Below are positions 1-8,498 of a DNA stretch of 57,383 nt, one piece after another. The DNA is taken from contig CAZJBX010000015.1 in the NCBI GenBank assembly GCA_964544605.1, forward strand, positions 1 to 57,383. Reading direction: 5' to 3'. The notes below the pieces were generated by a model, which saw nothing but the letters and a program-made list of their open reading frames with translations, made no database searches and was not told the origin of the DNA. The number at the start of each line of letters is the position of its first letter. Position 1 is the first letter of the stretch. A program made the position numbers and the translations under genes. The DNA is from JAMIFN01 sp964544605 (GTDB lineage: Bacteria > Pseudomonadota > Gammaproteobacteria > Burkholderiales > Burkholderiaceae_C).

Positions 1-11
1 GCCGCCCAATT

Positions 12-102
12 CCCCTCCTCCGGAGGGGTGGCAGGCGCAGCCTGACGGGGTGGTGGATGGGCTGCGAGGATTCTCGTAGGGCGTTGCATGCAAGGCCCCT
101 AC
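12..102. repeat. Dispersed intergenic repeat, copy A
   Basis: A short GC-rich hairpin (12-28) is followed by AGGCGCAGCCTGACGGGG and TGGTGGAT (33-58), then by an inverted repeat GTAGGGCGTTGCATGCAAGG with its arm CCCCTAC (76-102). The same modules recur at 27897-27973. There the TTGCATGCAA-centred module is in the opposite orientation relative to the shared 26-bp block. This fills the space downstream of prfC; no gene is seen here. Confidence 0.7.
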
Positions 103-144
103 AAATACGGCCTTCCAAGTTCCGACATGGGGAGAAAGCCCACC

Positions 145-1770
145 CTAGGCTTTTTGCAGTTCAAGCCCCGCATGTTCACGCAGGGCGTGGAAGGTGATTT
201 CAGGGTGGCGCTCTTGGGTGAGGCGCAGGTCGTAGGGTGAGGTGAGCAGATAGGCCAGCGCACCGACGCCGTCGTAGGCGAGTTTGGCGGCGTTTTTGTC
301 CATGAATTTGCGCAGGTCGGCATCGTTTTCAGCCGAGACCCAGCGCGCGCCGACAAAGCTGCTGCCGCCCAAGCGGCATTTCACGCCGTATTCGGCCAGC
401 AGGCGGTGTTGCACGACTTCAAACTGCAATTGCCCAATGGCACCGAGCAACATGCTGCCGCCGACGGCAGGCTTGAAGACCTGAATCGCGCCTTCTTCGC
501 CCAATTGCTGCAAACCATGCTGCAATTGTTTGGATTTGAGCGGATCGGCCAGTTCGGCGGTTTGAAACAGCTCAGGCGCAAAAAAGGGCAGACCCGTGTA
601 TTGGATGTGCTTTTGGCTGGGCAAGCCTTGGGTGATGGTGTCGCCCAATTGCACGCCGCCGTGGGTGGTAAAGCCAATGATGTCACCCGCATAGGCTTCG
701 TCCACGGCTTCGCGGCGTTGGCTCATGAAGGTGACGACGCTGGTGGGCCGCAGCTCTTTGGCCGTGCGCTGCACGCGCAGTTTCATGCCCGGCTCAAATT
801 TGCCTGAGGCCACGCGCACAAAGGCGATGCGGTCGCGGTGGCTGGGGTCCATATTGGCCTGCACTTTGAAGACCACGCCGCTGAAGCCTTCGTCATCGGG
901 TTGCACGGGGGTTTGGCTGCCGTCCTCGGCGGCGGAATAGCGCAGGCCGGGCGGCGGGGCCAAATCGACCAAGGCGTCGAGCACTTCTTGCACGCCAAAG
1001 TTGTTCACGCCTGAGCCAAAAAACACGGGGGTTTGTTTGGCCGCCAAAAACAATTCTTGGCTAAACGGCTCGGCTGCGCCCGTGGCCAGCTCCATGCTCT
1101 CTTGCGCTTGGCTGTAGTCTTTGCCAAAGCGGGCATCCAAGGCAGCGCCATCGGCCAAGGGCAGCATTTCGTCCTTCACTTCGGGGCCGTGCTTGCCTTC
1201 AAACACGCGAAAGTGCTGGGCGCGCAAATCCATGATGCCGCGAAATTCTTTGCCCATGCCCACAGGCCAAGTCAGCGGCGCACAAGGCATACCCAAAGCC
1301 TGCTCCACTTCGTCGAGCAATTCCAACGGATCGCGGCCTTCGCGGTCGAGCTTGTTGATGAAGGTCATGATGGGCGTGTTGCGCTGGCGGCAGACCTCAA
1401 TCAACTGGCGCGTTTGCGGCTCCACACCATTGCCCGAGTCAATCACCATCAAGGCGCAATCGACGGCCGTGAGCACGCGGTAGGTGTCCTCAGAGAAGTC
1501 TTTGTGCCCAGGGGTATCCAGCAAATTGATGACCGTATCGCGGTACACCATTTGCATCACGCTGGAGGCCACAGAAATGCCGCGCTGCTTTTCAATCTCC
1601 ATCCAGTCACTGGTGGCGTGGCGGCTGGCCTTGCGCGCCTTCACCGAACCAGCAATGTGGATGGCACCTGAGAACAGCAGGAGCTTTTCCGTCAGTGTGG
1701 TTTTACCCGCATCCGGGTGGGAAATAATCGCAAAAGTGCGGCGGCGCTGGGTTTGCTTGGCGTAAGACAT
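145..1770 (-). CDS. prfC: Peptide chain release factor 3 (RF3)
   Basis: Translational GTPase that recycles RF1/RF2 from the ribosome after peptide release. From the ATG at 1770 the protein is 541 residues, normal for RF3. The G1 loop HPDAGKTT is at residues 18-25; the switch-I QRGISV, the G3 DTPGHKD and the G4 NKLD follow in order, then a beta-barrel domain and the RF3-specific C-terminal domain. The frame stays open upstream to a TTG at 1788, but the ATG reading MSYAKQTQRRRTF matches the family start better. No obvious intrinsic terminator follows; the gene runs into the repeat at the left edge. It is divergent from fpr. Confidence 0.96.
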   Translation of the reverse strand: MSYAKQTQRRRTFAIISHPDAGKTTLTEKLLLFSGAIHIAGSVKARKASRHATSDWMEIEKQRGISVASSVMQMVYRDTVINLLDTPGHKDFSEDTYRVLTAVDCALMVIDSGNGVEPQTRQLIEVCRQRNTPIMTFINKLDREGRDPLELLDEVEQALGMPCAPLTWPVGMGKEFRGIMDLRAQHFRVFEGKHGPEVKDEMLPLADGAALDARFGKDYSQAQESMELATGAAEPFSQELFLAAKQTPVFFGSGVNNFGVQEVLDALVDLAPPPGLRYSAAEDGSQTPVQPDDEGFSGVVFKVQANMDPSHRDRIAFVRVASGKFEPGMKLRVQRTAKELRPTSVVTFMSQRREAVDEAYAGDIIGFTTHGGVQLGDTITQGLPSQKHIQYTGLPFFAPELFQTAELADPLKSKQLQHGLQQLGEEGAIQVFKPAVGGSMLLGAIGQLQFEVVQHRLLAEYGVKCRLGGSSFVGARWVSAENDADLRKFMDKNAAKLAYDGVGALAYLLTSPYDLRLTQERHPEITFHALREHAGLELQKA

Positions 1771-1967
1771 GGGGTTTGTGTGGGGCAAGCCGCCCCGCAG
1801 CCTGACCCCAAAGAGAAGGGAAACCCGCTATTGTAGTTTTGCGCCGCGCTGCACCACGCACCGGCCCTTAGAAGCCAAAGGCATATGCAGCGTGCAGGCG
1901 CTTATGCTTGCACGCATTAGAATTGCGCCGCATCAAAGTCAAGGCTTTCGTTTTGTCGCATTATCAG

Positions 1968-1987
1968 TAGCCTGACTAGTCTTGCTA
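1968..1987 (+). promoter_or_regulatory. Candidate operator/promoter upstream of fpr
   Basis: TAGCCTGACTAGTCTTGCTA is an interrupted palindrome (16 of 20 positions symmetric, core GACTAGTC). It overlaps TAGAAT (1986-1991), a plausible -10. TTATCA (1961-1966) would be a weak -35 at a long 19-bp spacing, the geometry used by MerR-family activators. Regulator identity is not determinable; the promoter assignment is inference. Confidence 0.35.
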
Positions 1988-2064
1988 GAATGTTTGCTTT
2001 GCCAAGCGGCCCGCTGTTTTTGCCCTTTGGCTTTTCTTGTTTTTGCCCTTAGCCCCTACCTATC

Positions 2065-2838
2065 ATGAGCAACTTCCACGAAGAAACCGTTCTGAGCGTC
2101 CACCACTGGACGGATCGCCTCTTTAGCTTCACCACCACCCGCGATGCTGGGCTGCGCTTTTCTAACGGCCACTTCACCATGATTGGCCTGCGCGTGAACG
2201 ACAAGCCGCTGCTGCGCGCTTACTCCATCGTCAGCCCCAACTACGAGGAGCATCTGGAGTTCCTCAGCATCAAAGTGCAAGAAGGCCCTCTGACCAGCCG
2301 CCTACAGCACATTCAAGTGGGCGACAAAATCATTGTGGGCAAAAAACCCACGGGCACGCTGCTGATTGACTACCTCGTGCCTGGCAAGCGCCTGTATATG
2401 CTGTCCACAGGCACAGGCATGGCGCCTTTCCTCTCTGTGCTGCGCGATCCTGACACTTATGAGAAATTTGAAGAAGTGATTTTGGTACACGGCGTGCGCG
2501 AAGTGGATGAGCTGGCCTACCGCGAATACCTCACCAGCGAGCTGCCCCAGCACGAATTCCTCGGCGAGATGATTCAAAAGCAGTTCAAATACTACCCCAC
2601 CGTCACCCGTGAAGCCTTTGAAAACCAAGGCCGCATCACCGACCTGATGGAAAGCGGCAAGCTGTTTGCTGATTTGGGCTTGCCCCGCATCAACCCTGAG
2701 GAAGACCGCGTCATGATTTGCGGCTCACCCGGTATGCTGCGTGACCTCAAAGAAATGCTGGAAAAAGGCAATTTCAAAGAAGGCTCGACCACCACCCCCG
2801 GCGATTTCGTCATTGAGCGCGCTTTTGCCGAGCAATAA
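2065..2838 (+). CDS. fpr: Ferredoxin--NADP(+) reductase
   Basis: FAD enzyme that exchanges electrons between NADPH and ferredoxin or flavodoxin; in bacteria it supports redox balance and oxidative-stress repair. The 257-residue protein has the FAD-binding RAYSIVS motif near residue 53, the NADP-binding GTGMAPFLS stretch near residue 114, CGSPGM near residue 220, and a C-terminus ending FVIERAFAEQ, typical of the proteobacterial subclass with an aromatic/Ala-rich tail. The start ATG follows a long leader that holds a palindromic operator candidate. It is monocistronic, ending at a clear terminator. Confidence 0.95.
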   Translation: MSNFHEETVLSVHHWTDRLFSFTTTRDAGLRFSNGHFTMIGLRVNDKPLLRAYSIVSPNYEEHLEFLSIKVQEGPLTSRLQHIQVGDKIIVGKKPTGTLLIDYLVPGKRLYMLSTGTGMAPFLSVLRDPDTYEKFEEVILVHGVREVDELAYREYLTSELPQHEFLGEMIQKQFKYYPTVTREAFENQGRITDLMESGKLFADLGLPRINPEEDRVMICGSPGMLRDLKEMLEKGNFKEGSTTTPGDFVIERAFAEQ

Positions 2839-2864
2839 GCACGAAAGCCCGCAAAAACCTGAGC

Positions 2865-2892
2865 AAACCCGCAGAAATGCGGGTTTTCTTTT
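2865..2892 (+). terminator. Intrinsic terminator after fpr
   Basis: AAACCCGC-AGAAAT-GCGGGTTT hairpin followed by a T-rich run (TTCTTTT), 26 bp after the fpr stop. Confidence 0.85.
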
Positions 2893-2943
2893 GCCCGCAA
2901 ACAGGCTAGAACTGGCCCCATCTTTCTCACCCAAGGGGTTGCC

Positions 2944-4470
2944 ATGAGCCAAGAATACGCCTGCCTGCATTCCCGCGCCCTAGAGGGGATGCAGGCCGAA
3001 GCCGTGCAGGTAGAAGTGCATTTGGGCGACGGCATACCGAATTTCTATTTGGTCGGCTTGGCCGATACCGAGGTCAAAGAAGCGCGCGAGCGCGTGCGTG
3101 CGGCCATCGTCAATGCGGGTTTTGAATTCCCTGCCAACAAACGCATCACCGTCAGCTTAGCCCCTGCGGATTTGCCCAAAGACTCGGGTCGCTTTGATTT
3201 GCCCATCGCCTTGGGCATTTTGCTGGCCAGCGGGCAAATGCAGGCCAAGCAGATGGATGGCTTTGAACTGGCTGGCGAGTTGTCGCTCTCAGGCGCTTTG
3301 CGGCCCATTCGTGGCGCTTTGGCGATGGCCATAGCCGTGGCGCAAGCGGGGCGCAAATTGATTTTGCCCGCCGCCAGTGCGCAAGAAGCCGCCTTGCTCG
3401 ACGATGCCGAGGTGTATGCCGCCGAGCATCTGCTGCAAGTGGTGGCTCACTTTGCACAAAACCCTGAAATTGCAGAGAGCCAAGGTATGCAGCGCGTGCT
3501 GCATCAGCCGCAAACACAGGCGCAAGACTTGCCCGATATGGCCGATGTAAAGGGCCACCAAGCCATCAAACGCGCCCTAGAGATTGCCGCTGCGGGCGGC
3601 CACAGCGCCCTTTTGGTAGGGCCGCCCGGTTCGGGCAAATCCATGCTGGCATCGCGTTTTGCTTCGCTCTTGCCGCCGCTGGCGAATGCCGAGGCTTTGC
3701 AAGCGGCTGCGGTGCAATCATTGGTGGGCCGTTTTGACAGCCGCTACTGGGGCCAGCGCCGCACTTTTGCGCCGCACCACACCGCCAGCGCCGTGGCCTT
3801 GGTGGGGGGCGGCTCGCCGCCGCGCCCGGGTGAAATCTCTTTGGCCCACCACGGCGTGTTGTTTTTAGATGAGCTGCCCGAATTCCCCCGCGCCGCACTG
3901 GAGGCCCTGCGCGAGCCGCTGGAAACAGGCCACATCACCATCAGCCGCGCCGCCCGCCGTGCCGACTTCCCCGCCCGCTTTCAGCTCATTGCCGCCATGA
4001 ACCCCTGCCCCTGCGGCTATTTGGGCTCCAGCCAAAAAAGCTGCCGCTGCACCTCAGACCAAGTGGCCCGCTATCAGGGCAAAATTTCTGGCCCTTTGCT
4101 CGATCGCCTGGATTTGCATTTGGAGGTGCACAGCCTGCCGACACAAGACCTGCTGCAATTGCCCGCAGGCGAGCCCAGCGCCACCATCGCCCAGCGCGTG
4201 CGCACGGCGCAGCAACGCGCTTTGGCCCGCCAAGGCAAGGCCAATGCCCTGCTCAGCGCACAAGAAATCATGCAGCATTGCGCCCTAGATGAAGGCACGC
4301 AGCAATTTTTGGCCAGCACGGCCGAGCACTTGGGCTGGTCGGCACGGGCCACCCACCGCGTGCTCAAACTGGCCCGCAGCATTGCCGATTTGGCGGCGCA
4401 AGAGGCCATCAGCAGCGCCCATTTGGCCGAGGCCGTGCAATACCGCCGCGCCCTGCGCTTGGTGCAATAG
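2944..4470 (+). CDS. comM: ComM/YifB family Mg-chelatase-like AAA+ ATPase
   Basis: Hexameric AAA+ helicase that promotes branch migration during natural transformation in related bacteria. The 508-residue protein has the N-terminal ChlI-like domain (from residue ~20, with NFYLVGLAD), Walker A GPPGSGKSM near residue 224, Walker B VLFLDELPEF near residue 308, a Cys cluster (CPCGYLG...SCRC) near residue 355 and the C-terminal Mg-chelatase domain. All are standard for YifB/ComM. It stands alone between two terminators. Its presence is compatible with natural competence, but no other competence gene is in view. Confidence 0.93.
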   Translation: MSQEYACLHSRALEGMQAEAVQVEVHLGDGIPNFYLVGLADTEVKEARERVRAAIVNAGFEFPANKRITVSLAPADLPKDSGRFDLPIALGILLASGQMQAKQMDGFELAGELSLSGALRPIRGALAMAIAVAQAGRKLILPAASAQEAALLDDAEVYAAEHLLQVVAHFAQNPEIAESQGMQRVLHQPQTQAQDLPDMADVKGHQAIKRALEIAAAGGHSALLVGPPGSGKSMLASRFASLLPPLANAEALQAAAVQSLVGRFDSRYWGQRRTFAPHHTASAVALVGGGSPPRPGEISLAHHGVLFLDELPEFPRAALEALREPLETGHITISRAARRADFPARFQLIAAMNPCPCGYLGSSQKSCRCTSDQVARYQGKISGPLLDRLDLHLEVHSLPTQDLLQLPAGEPSATIAQRVRTAQQRALARQGKANALLSAQEIMQHCALDEGTQQFLASTAEHLGWSARATHRVLKLARSIADLAAQEAISSAHLAEAVQYRRALRLVQ

Positions 4471-4522
4471 GCCGCCGAATACCAGCAGGCCGCATATCAG
4501 CAGGCCACAAACCAACAGCCAC

Positions 4523-4553
4523 AAAAAACGGCAGCCTAGGCTGCCGCTTTTTT
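4523..4553 (+). terminator. Intrinsic terminator after comM
   Basis: Perfect palindrome CGGCAGCCTAGGCTGCCG (4529-4546) flanked by an A-run and a T-run, so it could act in both directions. Short direct repeats around CAGCAGGCC precede it. Confidence 0.85.
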
Positions 4554-4698
4554 TCCTCACTTCAAGCTTGCGCTTGGCCCTCATTGGTCTTTGACCTTTT
4601 CGGCTGGCTGCGGCGGGTGGGCTGCGCCAGCTCTAAGGTTTTCTCCGCACGCCCTGTGCCAAAGGCCCAGAAAGATACCTAGGGTTTCTACGGGGGTG

Positions 4699-4959
4699 TT
4701 ATTTCAACTTGCATTTGGTCACTTGGGCCAAGGCTTCCAAGCGCTGTTTGCGTTGTTGGGCGGCGGCGGCATCGGCACTGCCGCTGGCAATGATGGCCTC
4801 CATTTGCTTGACCTCAGCGGCGATTTGGGCGCAGCTCAAATCGTCATCATCCACTTTGGCCACTTCAATCGCCGCTTGGGCCGCAAAAGCCGCCATGCCC
4901 AAGCCCAGAGCCAAGGCTGCGGCACGCCACTGCCATCCTGTTTGTTTGTTTGTGTTCAT
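4699..4959 (-). CDS. Small exported hypothetical protein
   Basis: An 86-residue protein from the ATG at 4959, chosen because GGAAGGAG lies 7 bp upstream; the frame is open further but without a good site. Residues ~1-29 form a signal peptide (basic start, hydrophobic ALALGLGMAAFA, AQA-A cleavage site). The mature part carries an acidic DDDDLSC stretch, Ala/Gln/Lys-rich helix, and two Cys (one near the new N-terminus, one in VTKCKLK) that could form a disulfide. I do not recognise a family. It is a lone gene convergent with comM and divergent from pepP. Confidence 0.7.
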   Translation of the reverse strand: MNTNKQTGWQWRAAALALGLGMAAFAAQAAIEVAKVDDDDLSCAQIAAEVKQMEAIIASGSADAAAAQQRKQRLEALAQVTKCKLK

Positions 4960-5057
4960 TGATTCACTCCTTCCATATTTGTGGCGGCATGATAACAAGA
5001 AGCGCCCCACAGTGCAGGGCGGCATAATCTTCCGACCCCTTCATTTTTTTGCCTACC

Positions 5058-6440
5058 ATGAGTTTTTTAGATCCCCACAGCCCCCAGCCCTGTCTGCCCG
5101 CCAGCCACTATGCCCAACGCCGCCAAGCCTTGGCACAGGCCATGGGTGCGGGCAGCGTGGCCTTGATTGCGACTGCGCCCGAGCAGGTGCGCAACCGCGA
5201 TGCCCACTATCCCTACCGCGCCGACAGCTATTTCTACTACCTCACGGGTTTTGAAGAAGCGCAAGCCTATTTGCTGCTAGAGGGCGGCACGGGCCGCAGC
5301 ACTTTGTTTTGCCTGCCCAAAGACTTGAGCCGCGAGGTGTGGGACGGCTACCGCCTTGGCCCCGAGGCTGCGCCCGCCGCCTTGGGCGTGGATGCCGCCT
5401 ACAGCCATACCGAGCTGGCGGCGCAATTGCCCGAAGCCTTGGCGCAGGCGCAGCGTTTTTACTTCCCCTTTCACGCCGCCGCAGCGCTGCGGCCCACCAT
5501 TGACCCTGCCATGCAAGCTTTGCAAATGCGGGCGCGCCAAGGCGTGCTGCCACCTGAGGCTTGGCAGGATGTGGCCCCCTTGCTTGATGATATGCGTTTG
5601 ATAAAGAGCGCGGCAGAAATTGAACTCATGCGCCATGCGGGGCGCATCAGTGCCCAAGCGCATATTCGCGCCATGCAAGCCAGTGCCCACGGCCTGCGCC
5701 AAGGCCAAGATGTGCGTGAATTCCACCTGGAGGCCGAGTTGCTGCACGCCTTCAGGCAGGCTGGCAGCAGTGGCCCTGCTTACACCAGCATCGTGGCGGC
5801 TGGGGCGAATGCCTGCGTGCTGCATTACCGCGCCGCCAATGCGCCTGTGCGCAGTGGCGATTTGGTGCTGATTGACGCTGCCTGCGAGTGGCAGAACTAC
5901 GCCAGCGACATCACCCGCACTTTCCCCGCCAATGGGCGTTTTAGCGGGCCGCAAAAGGCTGTGTACGAGGTGGTGCTGGCGGCGCAAGAGGCCGCCATTG
6001 CACAAACCCGTGCGGGTGTGGGTTTTGACAGCGTGCACGAGGCTGCGCTGGCCGTGCTGGTGCAAGGTTTGTTTGATTTAAAAGTGCTGCAACACGCCGC
6101 TCACGGCAGTGTGGCCGATGCAATTGAAAGCAAAGCCTATGCGCCCTATTACATGCACAGCACCAGCCATTGGCTGGGTCTGGATGTGCACGATGCGGGC
6201 CGCTACATTGACCCCGCCGAGCAAGCCGCGCCAGGCGTGAAGCGGCGCTTGCAAGCGGGCATGGTCATCACCATTGAACCGGGGCTTTACTTCCGCGCCG
6301 ATGCCGCCGTGCCGCCTGAGCTGCACCATATCGGCATCCGCATTGAAGACGATGCCGTGGTGCAGGCGGGCGGCTGCGAGCTGCTAACCCGTGATGTGCC
6401 TGTGGCCGTGGCCGAGATTGAGCGCCTGATGGCCAGTTGA
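5058..6440 (+). CDS. pepP: Xaa-Pro aminopeptidase P
   Basis: Cytosolic dimanganese enzyme releasing N-terminal residues that precede proline. The 460-residue protein has the N-terminal creatinase-like domain and the C-terminal pita-bread fold. The metal ligands appear in order: Asp in VLIDAACEW, Asp in ASDITRTFP, His in STSHWLGLDVHD, Glu in TIEPGLYF and Glu in IRIEDD. The ATG at 5058 is chosen over a TTG at 5049. The gene is convergent with the antiporter gene; the two stops are only 9 bp apart with no terminator between them. Confidence 0.94.
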   Translation: MSFLDPHSPQPCLPASHYAQRRQALAQAMGAGSVALIATAPEQVRNRDAHYPYRADSYFYYLTGFEEAQAYLLLEGGTGRSTLFCLPKDLSREVWDGYRLGPEAAPAALGVDAAYSHTELAAQLPEALAQAQRFYFPFHAAAALRPTIDPAMQALQMRARQGVLPPEAWQDVAPLLDDMRLIKSAAEIELMRHAGRISAQAHIRAMQASAHGLRQGQDVREFHLEAELLHAFRQAGSSGPAYTSIVAAGANACVLHYRAANAPVRSGDLVLIDAACEWQNYASDITRTFPANGRFSGPQKAVYEVVLAAQEAAIAQTRAGVGFDSVHEAALAVLVQGLFDLKVLQHAAHGSVADAIESKAYAPYYMHSTSHWLGLDVHDAGRYIDPAEQAAPGVKRRLQAGMVITIEPGLYFRADAAVPPELHHIGIRIEDDAVVQAGGCELLTRDVPVAVAEIERLMAS

Positions 6441-6449
6441 GTCAAAACA

Positions 6450-8441
6450 CTAAGCTCGGCGCAGCAAGCGGGCTTCTTCGGCCAGCAAATCAGCGGGCTT
6501 GCCGCTGAGCACCAGCACATCACCGGGGCTGAGCACCACTTCAGGCCATTGCTGCATGACGCTGACTTTGTCGCGGCGCACATCAATACAGGTCACGCCA
6601 TGCTGGGCAAAGGCCAAATCATGCAGCACATGGCCCTCGGCAAAGCTGCCACGGTCCACCTCAATGCTGAGCAAATGGGCGCTGTCATTGGCGCGGGCTT
6701 TGTCATCTGCGCCCCTAAAGTAGCCCATGAGTGAGGCGTAACGCGCCTCGCGCTGGCTCTGCACAATACGAATGACCTGCCGCACGGGCACGCCCATCAT
6801 CACCAAAGCGTGCAGGCCCAGCAGCATAGAGCCCTCAATCGCCTCAGGCACGATTTCAGTCGCACCCGCCGCTTGCAAAGCGGCCAAGCTGCTGTCGTCC
6901 TCGGTGCGCACCACAATGGGCAAATTGGGCTGCTCGGCCCGCACTGCGGCAATGATTTTGAGGCTGCTGTTCAAATCCAAATAAGTGATGGCCAAGGCCC
7001 GCGCCCGCGCCAAACCCGCCGCCCGCAGCACTTGCGCGCGTGAGGCATCGCCAAACACCACAGGATGGCCTGCCTGCACCCCTTTTTGCACCAAATCGGG
7101 GTCCAAATCGAGGGCCACATATTGCAAGCCTTGGCGTTCAATCAAATGCGCCATATTCTGCCCACTGCGGCCATAGCCACAAATAATGACATGGCCGTCG
7201 GCGTTCTCGCTGCGCTGCGCCACCGCGTTCAAATCCAGCGATTGCCGCAACCACTCTTTGCGCAACAGGGCGTGCACAATGCGGTCGGCCTGCATGATGA
7301 GCAGGGGCGCGAGCATCATCGACAGCACCATGCTGGCCAGCAGGGGGTTGAGCAAATTCGGCGGCAGCAGGCGTTGCTGCTCGGCCAAATTCAGCAGCAC
7401 AAAGCCGAACTCGCCCGATTGCGCCAAATACAAACCCGTGCGCAGGGCCACGCCCGGCTTATCGCCCAGAAGACGCGACAAAGCCATGACCAGCAGCAGT
7501 TTGAGCAAGAGCGACAGGCCCAATAGCAAGAGCACCAAGCCAGGGTGGTGCAAGACCAAACGCCAGTCCAGCATCATGCCAATGGTGATAAAAAACAGGC
7601 TCAGCAGCACATCGTAAAAGGGCCGCACATCGGTTTCCACCTGATGGCGGTAGGGCGTTTCCGCAATCAACATGCCCGCAATGAATGCACCCAAGGCCAT
7701 GCTGAGGCCCGCAATTTGCGTCAGCCAAGCCAAGCCCAAAGTGATGAGCAGGATGTTCAAAATAAACAGCTCATCGCTTTTGCGCTTGGCCACCAAGGTG
7801 AGCCAGCGGTGCATGATGCGTTTGCCGCCCACCAGCAAAAGCGCAATGATGAAAGCCGCCTTCACCCCCGCCCACAGCAGGGCCGTGGCCAACGCCTCAG
7901 GCGGGCTGCCCAAGGCCGGAATCAGCACCAGCAAGGGCACCACGGCCAAGTCTTGAAACAGCAAAACGCCAATGGCGCGGCGGCCATGCTCGCTGGCCAT
8001 TTCAGCGCGGTCTTGCAGCAGCTTGATGATGATGGCCGTGCTGCTCATGGCCAATGCACCGCCCACCACCAAAGCGCCCTGCCAGCTCAGGCGGTAACTC
8101 GCAGGCAGCCAATGGAAAAGGGCCAAGGCCGCCAAGACCACGCCCCCAATGGTGAGCAAGACCTGCATACCGCCCAAAACGAACACAAAGCGGCGCATAC
8201 TGTGCAGCTTGGAGAGATTGAACTCCAAGCCAGTAACGAACATCAGGAACACCACGCCAAAGCCAGCCAAGTGGTGCAACGGCGCGGTTTCTTGGCTATT
8301 GCCCAAGGCCAGGGTGTAAGGCCCCAGCAAAACCCCCACCAGCAAATACGCCAACACGGGCGGCAAGCGCAGGCTGCGACAAGCCACCACGCCCAAAACT
8401 GTGGCGAGCAAGTATTCGAGTACCAGATGCAGGGTGCCCAA
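6450..8441 (-). CDS. Kef-type monovalent cation:proton antiporter (CPA2)
   Basis: A 663-residue inner-membrane protein. Residues ~1-385 hold about twelve hydrophobic helices of the Na+/H+ exchanger fold. A TrkA-N nucleotide-binding domain follows (ICGYGRSGQNM near residue 414, then an acidic VALDLDPD strand end), then a TrkA-C domain near residues 575-660. This is the KefB/KefC/YbaL architecture for K+ efflux coupled to H+ entry. The start is TTG with GAGGG a few bases upstream. It lies 57 bp downstream of gshA on the same strand, suggestive because Kef systems are gated by glutathione and its adducts. Whether this one is glutathione-gated cannot be told from sequence. Confidence 0.9.
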   Translation of the reverse strand: MGTLHLVLEYLLATVLGVVACRSLRLPPVLAYLLVGVLLGPYTLALGNSQETAPLHHLAGFGVVFLMFVTGLEFNLSKLHSMRRFVFVLGGMQVLLTIGGVVLAALALFHWLPASYRLSWQGALVVGGALAMSSTAIIIKLLQDRAEMASEHGRRAIGVLLFQDLAVVPLLVLIPALGSPPEALATALLWAGVKAAFIIALLLVGGKRIMHRWLTLVAKRKSDELFILNILLITLGLAWLTQIAGLSMALGAFIAGMLIAETPYRHQVETDVRPFYDVLLSLFFITIGMMLDWRLVLHHPGLVLLLLGLSLLLKLLLVMALSRLLGDKPGVALRTGLYLAQSGEFGFVLLNLAEQQRLLPPNLLNPLLASMVLSMMLAPLLIMQADRIVHALLRKEWLRQSLDLNAVAQRSENADGHVIICGYGRSGQNMAHLIERQGLQYVALDLDPDLVQKGVQAGHPVVFGDASRAQVLRAAGLARARALAITYLDLNSSLKIIAAVRAEQPNLPIVVRTEDDSSLAALQAAGATEIVPEAIEGSMLLGLHALVMMGVPVRQVIRIVQSQREARYASLMGYFRGADDKARANDSAHLLSIEVDRGSFAEGHVLHDLAFAQHGVTCIDVRRDKVSVMQQWPEVVLSPGDVLVLSGKPADLLAEEARLLRRA

Positions 8442-8498
8442 CAGCCCTCGCGTGCTGTGTGTGGTGAATCGGGTGGTGTGTGAACTTGGCCTTAAGGC

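Noticed and set aside
7545..8483. 312-residue open frame on the + strand
   Set aside because: It is antisense to the Kef-type antiporter gene; composition is His/Gln-rich, as expected for a shadow frame.
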